A program made the translations under genes and the position numbers. Shown one piece after another: positions 26,139-33,230 of a stretch of DNA of 33,230 nt. The notes below the pieces were generated by a model. The model worked only from the letters and a program-made list of their open reading frames with translations, did no database searches and had not been told where the DNA came from. Source of the DNA: an uncultured Bacteroidales bacterium (GTDB lineage Bacteria > Bacteroidota > Bacteroidia > Bacteroidales > UBA932); the NCBI GenBank assembly GCA_944322925.1, contig CALUQM010000024.1:1-33230 (forward strand), given 5' to 3'. The first letter of the stretch is position 1. Each line of letters starts with the position of its first letter.

Positions 26139-27590
26139 ATGAAAATCCATTCATTTTTCGCGCTTTGCGCACTTGCAGCCCTCACTCTCGCCGGCTGCAA
26201 CAAGAAAGAAGCCGAGCCGCAGGTTGCGGCAGACCCGGATGCCGGCGTAAAAGCCATTACCCTGAGCATCAACGGCATAAAAATGACCAAGGCCCAGGTA
26301 ACTCCTGACGATTCATGGAGTGAAAAGTCGGCAATAGACCAGCTTGACATCTATTTCACGACAAACAGCGACGCAATCAAATACTCTTACCGTCTGAGCG
26401 CCACTGAAAACTCGGAAGCATGGGAAGTCATCACAAAGACTACCGGTGCCAATAAAGTCCGCTTCATCGGCCTTACCGGTGTCAGCCGTGTATACGTAGT
26501 TGCCAATTCTTCTGAAAGCCTCCTTGAAAACGGCAATATTTCGCAGGTTGCAGCAGATCTGGTGAACATGTACGGAAACAAGGAAAATACGGATGTCCTC
26601 TACGTGGGAGGAGATGAGGATCTTTCCCCTATCGGTACGGAACCTGCGACTGAAGTAGGTACGGATATAACAGAAGGCGATGCAGAAAGTGCAGACCAGT
26701 ACTACTCGGCCAACGTTTCGATAAGGCCTGTCATCTCAAGGCTCGAAATCGGCAAGATTTCAGCAGTCACTTCAGGTTCCGCAAAAATCCAGGGTGACGG
26801 AGACCAGACATGGACTGTAAACTGGAGCGGATTCGAGCCTCAGCTCACAGGTATCTACATGTCGAACTTCTACGGCAAACTCAATCCCGTAGCTCCGACT
26901 CTCGGCGACTTTTTCGCAACTCCTGCAGGTAACCTTATCACCAACGGTCTGTGGAACAGCAATGCCGGCATTCCTGGAAGATTCAATGAAAGCGACCTCG
27001 GCATCGCATTATACAGCAATTACGGCAGCGGAGCATATCAGGACATATTCGCAAACGAGCCGGGCGATTCGGAAGCGAACAAATATGTATATTTCAACGG
27101 GAACAGCATGACCTGCGTGCCTTTCAACTTCCTCGTTCCATTCGACGTGACAGCTACAGGACCTTCAGTCGAAGTACCGGGCGACATGGATTTCGAAGCT
27201 CCGAAATTCCATTTCCAGTTCGTGTTCGATACTGAAGCCCTCCAGTCATTCAAGATCGACTCCATCATAGACGACAAGACTTCAGAGGAGGTAGATCCAG
27301 TTGAAGATCAGGACCTTTACGACCAGCTTTCCGCAAAACTCGTCTTCACTACCGCAAGCACTGAAGGCAATATCTATTATGCCAACGTAACCGGTTTCGT
27401 AGCTGACAATGACGGCACTCCGGGAGAAGCGGTAACAGTGAAACCGAACTCAATCTACAGAATGAGCGAGGTCGAAATCACTCCGTTCAACATGGGCGGC
27501 GGTACAGTGACTTCAGACGAATACAACATTATCGTCAAGGTGACTGTCCTCGACTACAACCCTGTCAATGTATTGCCTTCATTCGAATAG
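26139..27590 (+). CDS. FimA/Mfa1-type major fimbrillin (right operon)
   Basis: Probably the main shaft subunit of the right pilus, 483 residues. It has a lipoprotein signal (LAGC, Cys20) and a Thr-Lys51-Ala maturation-like site in KMTKAQV after the first strand. Fimbrillin features include the N-domain strand VRFIGLTGVSRVYVVANSS and a C-terminal run NSIYRMSEVEITPFNMGGG followed by IIVKVTVLDYN, which would supply the donor strand. It occupies the same place as the left major fimbrillin but the two sequences are clearly different. A 98-base gap with a stem-loop follows, where reduced read-through to the anchor gene would make sense. Confidence 0.86.
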   Translation: MKIHSFFALCALAALTLAGCNKKEAEPQVAADPDAGVKAITLSINGIKMTKAQVTPDDSWSEKSAIDQLDIYFTTNSDAIKYSYRLSATENSEAWEVITKTTGANKVRFIGLTGVSRVYVVANSSESLLENGNISQVAADLVNMYGNKENTDVLYVGGDEDLSPIGTEPATEVGTDITEGDAESADQYYSANVSIRPVISRLEIGKISAVTSGSAKIQGDGDQTWTVNWSGFEPQLTGIYMSNFYGKLNPVAPTLGDFFATPAGNLITNGLWNSNAGIPGRFNESDLGIALYSNYGSGAYQDIFANEPGDSEANKYVYFNGNSMTCVPFNFLVPFDVTATGPSVEVPGDMDFEAPKFHFQFVFDTEALQSFKIDSIIDDKTSEEVDPVEDQDLYDQLSAKLVFTTASTEGNIYYANVTGFVADNDGTPGEAVTVKPNSIYRMSEVEITPFNMGGGTVTSDEYNIIVKVTVLDYNPVNVLPSFE

Positions 27591-27604
27591 AACACTCAAA
27601 ACAA

Positions 27605-27661
27605 GGAAGAGGTGAGCCAGAAGGCAAACCTTGAAATTCCTCCTTTTGGATCACCCCTCCC
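27605..27661 (+). terminator. candidate attenuator after the right major fimbrillin
   Basis: GGAAGAGGTGAGCC (27605-27618) can pair with GGATCACCCCTCCC (27648-27661) at 11 of 14 positions. Inside is a perfect AAGG-CAAA-CCTT hairpin (27621-27632). Only a weak T-rich run follows. It lies between the major fimbrillin and the anchor gene, so it may cut transcription partly or protect the upstream mRNA. Confidence 0.35.
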
Positions 27662-27688
27662 TTTCATTATAAAAATTACTTCAATCCG

Positions 27689-28591
27689 ATGAAATCCAGA
27701 TTTCTCATATTGCTTTTATCAGCATTCTGCCTGTCGACAGGATGTATAAGAGAAGACCGCTCAGACTGTACGTGCGACGTCTTTCTGGATTTCGTATATA
27801 AAGGCGACGGCAATACGGACATTTTCCAGGACAAGATCGGCAATGTGAACCTTTACGTCTACTCTGCACAGGACAATTCACTTGTCGCCGAATATGCCCT
27901 CGACAAAGCCTCGCTTACTGAACTTCAGGGTATCAGGATGCACCTCAGACCAGGCAGCTACAGGATAGTATGCTGGGGCAATGCTGCAGAAAGGACGCAC
28001 ATACATACCGTCTACGATGAAGCCAGGGTGGCTGAACCGGTATGGTTCGGCTCGAAAGACGGATTTTCCGGCACGGACGAACTGTATTTCAGCGACATCG
28101 AGGTGTCCGTACCTGAAACATTGCAGGATGTCGAAGGCACCTGCCATTTTGAAAGTTCGCACATTGACATGTATATCCACCTCAAGGGATTCAAAGGTGC
28201 GCTCGGGGAAGACGGAGAAGCCGTGGACGGACTCGCCGTCGCACATACCGGAGTATCGGCATGGACGGACTTCTTCAACAATCCGTCCGTGGATGAAAGA
28301 TGCGAGGTGATACCCGAAATACATGACGACCCCGATGACAGCCAGTCCTACATACTGGAATACCATGTCCTGAGATTCTCGGAGCAGGATGAAACATCGA
28401 TAGAGATAAGGGATCCGGAAAGCGGAGATGTGCTGTACTCCGTTTCCGTCACGGAATTCATACGCGACTTCGGAATCGGCGTGGACGGCGTGCAGGAAGT
28501 TACGGTGCCGATACGCATAATCCTCGGCCCGGTGGGAGTGGAAGTCGTGGAATGGAACATAGAAGATGTAATGCCGGATTTCGACATATAA
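27689..28591 (+). CDS. FimB/Mfa2-family pilus anchor lipoprotein (right operon)
   Basis: A 300-residue predicted lipoprotein with lipobox STGC (Cys19), followed by CIREDRSDCTCDVFLDF, the usual start of FimB/Mfa2 proteins. Further family features are VNLYVYSAQDNSLV and the conserved GSYRIVCWGNAAERT block of the first domain. No Thr-Arg/Lys protease site is present after the lipobox, which suits a protein that stays attached to the outer membrane and anchors the pilus. It follows the major fimbrillin, as in the left operon, and precedes an accessory fimbrillin by 10 bases. Confidence 0.88.
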   Translation: MKSRFLILLLSAFCLSTGCIREDRSDCTCDVFLDFVYKGDGNTDIFQDKIGNVNLYVYSAQDNSLVAEYALDKASLTELQGIRMHLRPGSYRIVCWGNAAERTHIHTVYDEARVAEPVWFGSKDGFSGTDELYFSDIEVSVPETLQDVEGTCHFESSHIDMYIHLKGFKGALGEDGEAVDGLAVAHTGVSAWTDFFNNPSVDERCEVIPEIHDDPDDSQSYILEYHVLRFSEQDETSIEIRDPESGDVLYSVSVTEFIRDFGIGVDGVQEVTVPIRIILGPVGVEVVEWNIEDVMPDFDI

Positions 28592-28601
28592 CAGACAGAA
28601 A

Positions 28602-29768
28602 ATGACTTTGACAACCATCATAAGATCAGCCGCAAGACGACTTCGCACCGGAACTGCAAAGGTTTCAGGCGCGGCGGCAGCCGTCGTGCTGCTCGCTCTT
28701 GTGACCGGGTGTCAGAAAGACAGGATCTCACGGCCTGAACCGACAGTATTCGGAGGACCGGCCGATATCACCCTCATACTTTCCGGCAAGGCCTCCGGCA
28801 CCGCATCGGAAAGCAAAGCCATCCCGTCTACGCGGGCATTGAGCGTAGATGAGACCGACATCGTCCATACGGTAAAGATATTCGCATTCAAGCACGATCC
28901 CAACTATCCGGAACAGCACAATCAGATGGTCGGATACGGTGACTTCACCGGCATTACCGGTCCCGGGCCGCACCGTTTCAGCATGAATCTTTCCGCAAGC
29001 GGACCGATAGACTTCTACGTCATAACCAACGACATATACGCTGAAACAGCCACCCGGCTCGGTCGTGAATCCACCAGGGCAGAAATAGAAGGAGCAAGGT
29101 TCTCCGGTTTCAGGACCGATGCCTCCTATGCAGCGGTACCGATGAGCAACATCCCTGTCGACGGGAAAGGCACCGGCGAAAACAACTTTACTTTCGAAGT
29201 CATCCCCGGGAGCACTCTCCCGCAGATAATCCCGATAGACGTCACGCGGGCGATGGCAAGGCTGTCGTTTTATTTTGCGAAAAAACTCGAAAACTCGATT
29301 GTGAGAGTGACCGGAATCGGGATTTCGGCCAAAATACCTGTCAATGCTCCATTAGGATTGTACGACAACAGTCTTAGCCCCGAATATGCTGATTCACGAC
29401 TCACGTCAAGCGTATCGACCTCACCCGAACAGGTTACGAAGACAAATACGAACGGCAGCATGGAAGATGAAAATCTGCAGATGCTCTCTTCCACGTCATA
29501 TCTGCTGCCGAACGAATACGGCATCACAAACAATTTCGGAGTAATGCCGGACAATGCAGACCAGCTGACCAAAGAACACACATACGCTGTGGAAATAAAG
29601 TATGAAGTGAACGGATATTCTTATGCCAAAACCGTTTATCTACCTGACGTAAAAAGGAATGACTGGATCAAAATAAAAGGTATCATCGACGAGAAAAAAG
29701 AAGTGGCACTCCAAGTAATTGTAAATCCATGGACAGAGCATACAATAATTGTCCCGCCATTCGAATAG
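28602..29768 (+). CDS. accessory fimbrillin lipoprotein (right operon)
   Basis: A 388-residue predicted lipoprotein with an unusually long signal sequence (lipobox VTGC, Cys37). A Thr-Arg78-Ala maturation-like site is in IPSTRALSVD. The following VHTVKIFAFKHD and the core PIDVTRAMARLSFYFAKKL are typical of fimbrillins of the FimC/Mfa3-4 kind. It ends LQVIVNPWTEHTIIVPPFE, the PW-containing last strand also seen in the left major fimbrillin. It lies between the anchor gene and the large tip candidate, so an adaptor role between shaft and tip is likely by analogy. Confidence 0.82.
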   Translation: MTLTTIIRSAARRLRTGTAKVSGAAAAVVLLALVTGCQKDRISRPEPTVFGGPADITLILSGKASGTASESKAIPSTRALSVDETDIVHTVKIFAFKHDPNYPEQHNQMVGYGDFTGITGPGPHRFSMNLSASGPIDFYVITNDIYAETATRLGRESTRAEIEGARFSGFRTDASYAAVPMSNIPVDGKGTGENNFTFEVIPGSTLPQIIPIDVTRAMARLSFYFAKKLENSIVRVTGIGISAKIPVNAPLGLYDNSLSPEYADSRLTSSVSTSPEQVTKTNTNGSMEDENLQMLSSTSYLLPNEYGITNNFGVMPDNADQLTKEHTYAVEIKYEVNGYSYAKTVYLPDVKRNDWIKIKGIIDEKKEVALQVIVNPWTEHTIIVPPFE

Positions 29769-29789
29769 TCCAGATAATTTTTTGCAATC

Positions 29790-32700
29790 ATGATTGAAAT
29801 GTTCGATATAATCAGATACACGGCAAAATTTCCAGTGTTGCTTGCTGCAATTTTCCTGACAACAGGATGCGTTGAAGAAACACTTGCAGGACAGGAAGAT
29901 GGCAGACCTGTAACCGCAACCCTGACATTCAGTTTGCCTGATATTGCAGAAACTGTCGTAACAAAAACCAATTCATACTCCAGGCTCGGTTCTCTGCTTC
30001 TGTTCATATTCAACGAGGACGGATCACGGTGCGAACAGATAGTGGAAACCCAGGACGGATCACTGACACTTGCCGGCGGATCTGCAGTAAACATCTACAC
30101 TGCGACTTTCAGCACTACTACAGGTACAAAAAGAATCTGTGCTCTGGGCAATTACGTGACTGACAACAACTGGCAGTATTTCGACATGAGCGGAGCGGGA
30201 AGCGGTGACATCAGCCAGGATGACAGCAGATGGGGCGATTTTTCAAAATACGTGGAGTCACTCAGAACAGGAGCCGAGACCGGCATGTCGTCATCACAAC
30301 TTGGCAGCAGCCTGTTTTTTCTCAGCAAGACATTCAGCGACAACGGAAATACGCCGACATTCGATGAACAGCAGATGATAATGACGGGCGCAGACAAAAT
30401 TTCCATAGACGGGAACGGCAATCCGTCCGGAACTCTGTATCTTGAAAGATGCGTCGCAGACATACAATTCGTCATAACATCTGAAAACGACATTACGACA
30501 GGAGACTCGATTTCATTTATACCTACCAATTATTATATTTACAACATTCCGGCCGGGACTCGCCTTGCCCCGAACAGAGGAATTGAAGAAAATCCGAACG
30601 AATCATACAGGGAATTCTACTTCGACGGCTCAAGGAAGACAATTCTTCCGGCTGAAGGAGGAGAATACTCTTTCCAGTTTTTCATACCTGAGAACATACA
30701 GGAAAATGTAGATACATGTTCATCATACGTTTCGAGGGAAAATTGGGACAGCCAAAAGACGGATGAGGCAAAACCTGACCACAAATGGTGGAAACATGAA
30801 AGACTGAATGCTACTTACGTAGTGATAAACGGACAATATACTGAACTCGACAAAGACAACAACCTCAAATATTCAGGTGAAACTTCATATACCGTACATC
30901 TCGGGGACTTCAGCGGAGGAGATACGCCAAAAACCGGAAAAGACTATAACGGATGGGGGAATTTCACTATCGAACGCAACCACAGATATATTTACAGAGT
31001 TACCGTAAAAGGTATCGAAAACATCAGAGTGGAAGCCGAAGACAAGACGGAATTGCAGCCTGGTGCAGAAGGGAGTATTGTAAGTACAACGGAAACAACC
31101 AGAAATTACTCTCTTGACGCACACTTCGAACAGGTGCTTCTGGAATATAACCTGTCATCAATAGCTACAGCCGCAGCCAATACAAAGAAAGGTACGAGCA
31201 TGACTGATGCGGAAGCCATCAGTGAACACCTGATCGTAACTATTGAGACTCCTTTCCAGGCGATTGCGGAATTGAGGCCGTATCTTTCCGCATCGCTGGG
31301 AAACGACAAAACTGATGTTCTGGCTGGAATAGACTACAAATGGGTAGAATTCTGGCCTCAGAGCACACGCACATTGGCAGCCTACCCCGGTCTGCCTTCA
31401 TGGAAAAGTACGGACGGACAAGATTCCAGATACGAATCGAGATACCTTCTCGATGTTTACGATGCGTGTGTAAAGATGGGTGAAGTAGTCAGAAAAATAA
31501 TGAACAATGAAACGGTAAACACGGGCGACTATAGAGAAGACGGCATAACAGTCGTTACGGACTCGAACGGAGACTACTGGGCGCGTTTCACCGGGTTTGT
31601 CGACGAATATTATTATACATCCAATCCAGTCGATGCAGGCATGGCACTTTCATGGGGAGATTTTACGAACCAATCGCAGCGAAGGATGCTCATAAGCATG
31701 GATGTGGAAACTTCTCCCGACAATAACAGTTCGTTCAGCACGGTACATACCAACATATCCCAGAGATCCATGCAGACTTTCTATAATGTGGACAATACGG
31801 AACTCAATGCTTTCGGGATGGAGACATTCAATGAAACTCCTCTGTCGCGCTATGGAAATCCTCCGATATACGGATACAGCGATACCGACGGAAGAAGCAA
31901 CCAGTCCGCCATGTTGAAAGATAATTACGGCCGTTTCAGGGAATGGGACTATTTCATAAAGACAGAAAGCAACGGATATACAAACAACATAACTGGCAAA
32001 AGAAAACTTGAAAATGCTTATTGCGAAGGGAATAACAATGTAGTATATGCCTATTATTCCTGTATGACGCGTAACAGAGATCTCGACGGAAACGGTTATA
32101 TCAGCGATGATGAGGTACACTGGTACCTGCCGGCATTGAACGAATATCTCAGAATAGGTATGGGAACTATCGCAATGTCTAACGAATCGAACCTCTACAT
32201 CGGCGACAAGAGTGCAATGAGACGCGGACAGGACAACAACTACGACGGCTGGCCGGACGATGATGACTGGTATCCGGAAAATTACTACAAGGAAGGCGCA
32301 CTTTACCATACGAGCACATACGGAAAAGAAACTTTCTGGGCAGTCGAAAAGGGAGCATACGGAGGACGGACCAGCGGAGATATTCCGATACGTTGCATCA
32401 GACATCTTCCTGCAGAACTTGAAGATTATGCCACACCGGCCGATCCGATGTATGACCTGTACAGACTGTCCAACGACAGCTACATGCTTGATTTCAGAGA
32501 CAAGTTCGACAACAACATGTACCGTCCTACAAGAACCGGAGAACAATTGAACGAACATGATGAGGACGATCTTCAGAACAGGTTTTACGACGGACTCGTA
32601 ATCTCCCGCAGGCCACAAAGCGCTGCAGCGAAGCTTGACGCGATTCTGAACATAGGAAACAACAAGACGAACCCTTGTGCCTCCTATTATGAAGGAGACT

Positions 32701-32996
32701 ACAATGATCCTGTCAGCGGAGCAGGACACTGGAGAGTACCTAATCTTGCAGAACTTACCATTATGTCGACCAACGCCGGAATATTGCTGAGCGGCTCTAC
32801 CGGACATCTTTACAGCAGCACAAAGTTCTCGAATGACAAAGTCAGGGTCGCATTCCGTTATGACGGTACCCAGATATCATGCCTTGGTGGCAATGGCGAA
32901 AAAACAAGCGACAATATTTGGGTAAACTACCGCTGTGTCCGTGACGCCTCCCAACGGGACTTCGATGAAATAAACGGGCAACAGCCTATTAACTGA
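29790..32996 (+). CDS. large DUF4906-like pilus tip candidate with calcium-loop motif (right operon)
   Basis: The last gene of the right operon, 1068 residues. It has a lipoprotein signal (TTGC, Cys27) and a Thr-Lys59-Thr maturation-like site followed by a fimbrillin-like strand LGSLLLFIFNEDG. The C-terminal third is of DUF4906 type. It includes CMTRNRDLDGNG, a perfect EF-hand-type loop at Asp764-Glu775, and then two related modules: 777-871 (HWYLPALNEYL to RCIR) and 980-1051 (HWRVPNLAEL to RCVR). The latter resemble the end of the FISUMP domain in the left tip candidate. No von Willebrand A domain, as in Mfa5, is seen. A second ATG three codons in is a possible start. Codon use is more A-rich than in its neighbours. 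Confidence 0.84.
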   Translation: MIEMFDIIRYTAKFPVLLAAIFLTTGCVEETLAGQEDGRPVTATLTFSLPDIAETVVTKTNSYSRLGSLLLFIFNEDGSRCEQIVETQDGSLTLAGGSAVNIYTATFSTTTGTKRICALGNYVTDNNWQYFDMSGAGSGDISQDDSRWGDFSKYVESLRTGAETGMSSSQLGSSLFFLSKTFSDNGNTPTFDEQQMIMTGADKISIDGNGNPSGTLYLERCVADIQFVITSENDITTGDSISFIPTNYYIYNIPAGTRLAPNRGIEENPNESYREFYFDGSRKTILPAEGGEYSFQFFIPENIQENVDTCSSYVSRENWDSQKTDEAKPDHKWWKHERLNATYVVINGQYTELDKDNNLKYSGETSYTVHLGDFSGGDTPKTGKDYNGWGNFTIERNHRYIYRVTVKGIENIRVEAEDKTELQPGAEGSIVSTTETTRNYSLDAHFEQVLLEYNLSSIATAAANTKKGTSMTDAEAISEHLIVTIETPFQAIAELRPYLSASLGNDKTDVLAGIDYKWVEFWPQSTRTLAAYPGLPSWKSTDGQDSRYESRYLLDVYDACVKMGEVVRKIMNNETVNTGDYREDGITVVTDSNGDYWARFTGFVDEYYYTSNPVDAGMALSWGDFTNQSQRRMLISMDVETSPDNNSSFSTVHTNISQRSMQTFYNVDNTELNAFGMETFNETPLSRYGNPPIYGYSDTDGRSNQSAMLKDNYGRFREWDYFIKTESNGYTNNITGKRKLENAYCEGNNNVVYAYYSCMTRNRDLDGNGYISDDEVHWYLPALNEYLRIGMGTIAMSNESNLYIGDKSAMRRGQDNNYDGWPDDDDWYPENYYKEGALYHTSTYGKETFWAVEKGAYGGRTSGDIPIRCIRHLPAELEDYATPADPMYDLYRLSNDSYMLDFRDKFDNNMYRPTRTGEQLNEHDEDDLQNRFYDGLVISRRPQSAAAKLDAILNIGNNKTNPCASYYEGDYNDPVSGAGHWRVPNLAELTIMSTNAGILLSGSTGHLYSSTKFSNDKVRVAFRYDGTQISCLGGNGEKTSDNIWVNYRCVRDASQRDFDEINGQQPIN

Positions 32997-33003
32997 CCGT
33001 CTT

Positions 33004-33230
33004 TCAATCCGACCTGCGGCCGGCCCTTACGGCATTTTCGACATCCGGGCAGGCTTTCCTGAATTTCAGGAAAGTGTCGCGCGAGACGTTGTAGGAGCGG
33101 CAGACGGAAGCGATGCTGCGGCCGTCGTTCAGCATTCTGATTATCACGGACTTGTTGTCATTCAGGATTCTGGTCTTGGTGATGCTTCCCTTGCGCCTGC
33201 CGAGGACCATTCCTTCGGCTTTTCTCAGGG
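33004..33230 (-). CDS. C-terminal end of a serine site-specific recombinase (DNA invertase/resolvase), cut by window edge
   Basis: The reading frame is open at the window end. Its visible part reads LRKAEGMVLGRRKGS, the hinge region found in resolvases and invertases between the long helix and the DNA-binding domain. A helix-turn-helix domain follows (VIIRMLNDGRSIASVCRSYN, then VSRDTFLKFRKA). The catalytic N-terminal domain with its serine lies outside the window, so activity cannot be judged. The gene ends seven bases from the convergent end of the right pilus operon. Recombinases of this kind control phase-variable surface structures in Bacteroides; a link to these pili is inference. Confidence 0.72.
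   Translation of the reverse strand, partial: LRKAEGMVLGRRKGSITKTRILNDNKSVIIRMLNDGRSIASVCRSYNVSRDTFLKFRKACPDVENAVRAGRRSD

Noticed and set aside
31650-32807. 385-residue open frame on the minus strand
   Set aside because: Antisense to the DUF4906-like C-terminal region of the right tip candidate, with no family resemblance.

Overview
The window looks like chromosomal DNA from a member of the Bacteroidales (Bacteroidota). The evidence is the ATP synthase gene order atpD-C-B-E-F-H-A-G, the short epsilon subunit, the N-terminally extended subunit a, the TTTG-N19-TAnnTTTG promoters and the many Mfa/FimA-type (type V) pilus lipoproteins. A genus cannot be given from the sequence alone.

Layout. 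(1) 1-7141, minus strand: tRNA-Asp and a complete eight-gene F1Fo ATP synthase operon. A 174-base structured gap lies before atpA, and three starts carry strong Shine-Dalgarno sites. (2) 7317-7546: tRNA-Val with promoter, encoded CCA and terminator. (3) 7698-11588: an accessory metabolic patch with an exported cupin, a GNAT acetyltransferase, a two-gene unit (aldo/keto reductase and alpha/beta hydrolase) and a divergent AraC regulator that probably controls that unit. (4) 11575-23704, minus strand: a nine-gene type V pilus operon. Its order is DUF3575 barrel, DUF3868/OmpA-like protein, Mfa1-type major fimbrillin, FimB/Mfa2 anchor, four accessory fimbrillins and a FISUMP-domain tip candidate. 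(5) 23705-23994: a 290-base divergent control region full of palindromes. (6) 23995-32996, plus strand: a second, six-gene type V pilus operon. Its first two genes are close paralogues of the first two genes of the left operon, but its fimbrillins differ and its tip candidate is a large DUF4906-like protein with a calcium-loop motif. (7) 33004-33230: the C-terminal end of a serine site-specific recombinase, cut by the window edge.

How it works together. The main point of interest is the pair of head-to-head pilus operons. Their leading DUF3575-DUF3868 modules form an inverted duplication around one short control region. A repeated operator-like palindrome sits on or beside both predicted promoters. 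Eight of the nine fimbrillin-type subunits carry a Thr-Arg/Lys motif where type V pilins are matured by a trypsin-like protease; the two anchors do not. Together with the adjacent recombinase gene, this suggests a surface structure whose form is switched or co-ordinated between two alternative pili. The switching is inference; the gene content, orientation and repeats are read directly from the sequence.
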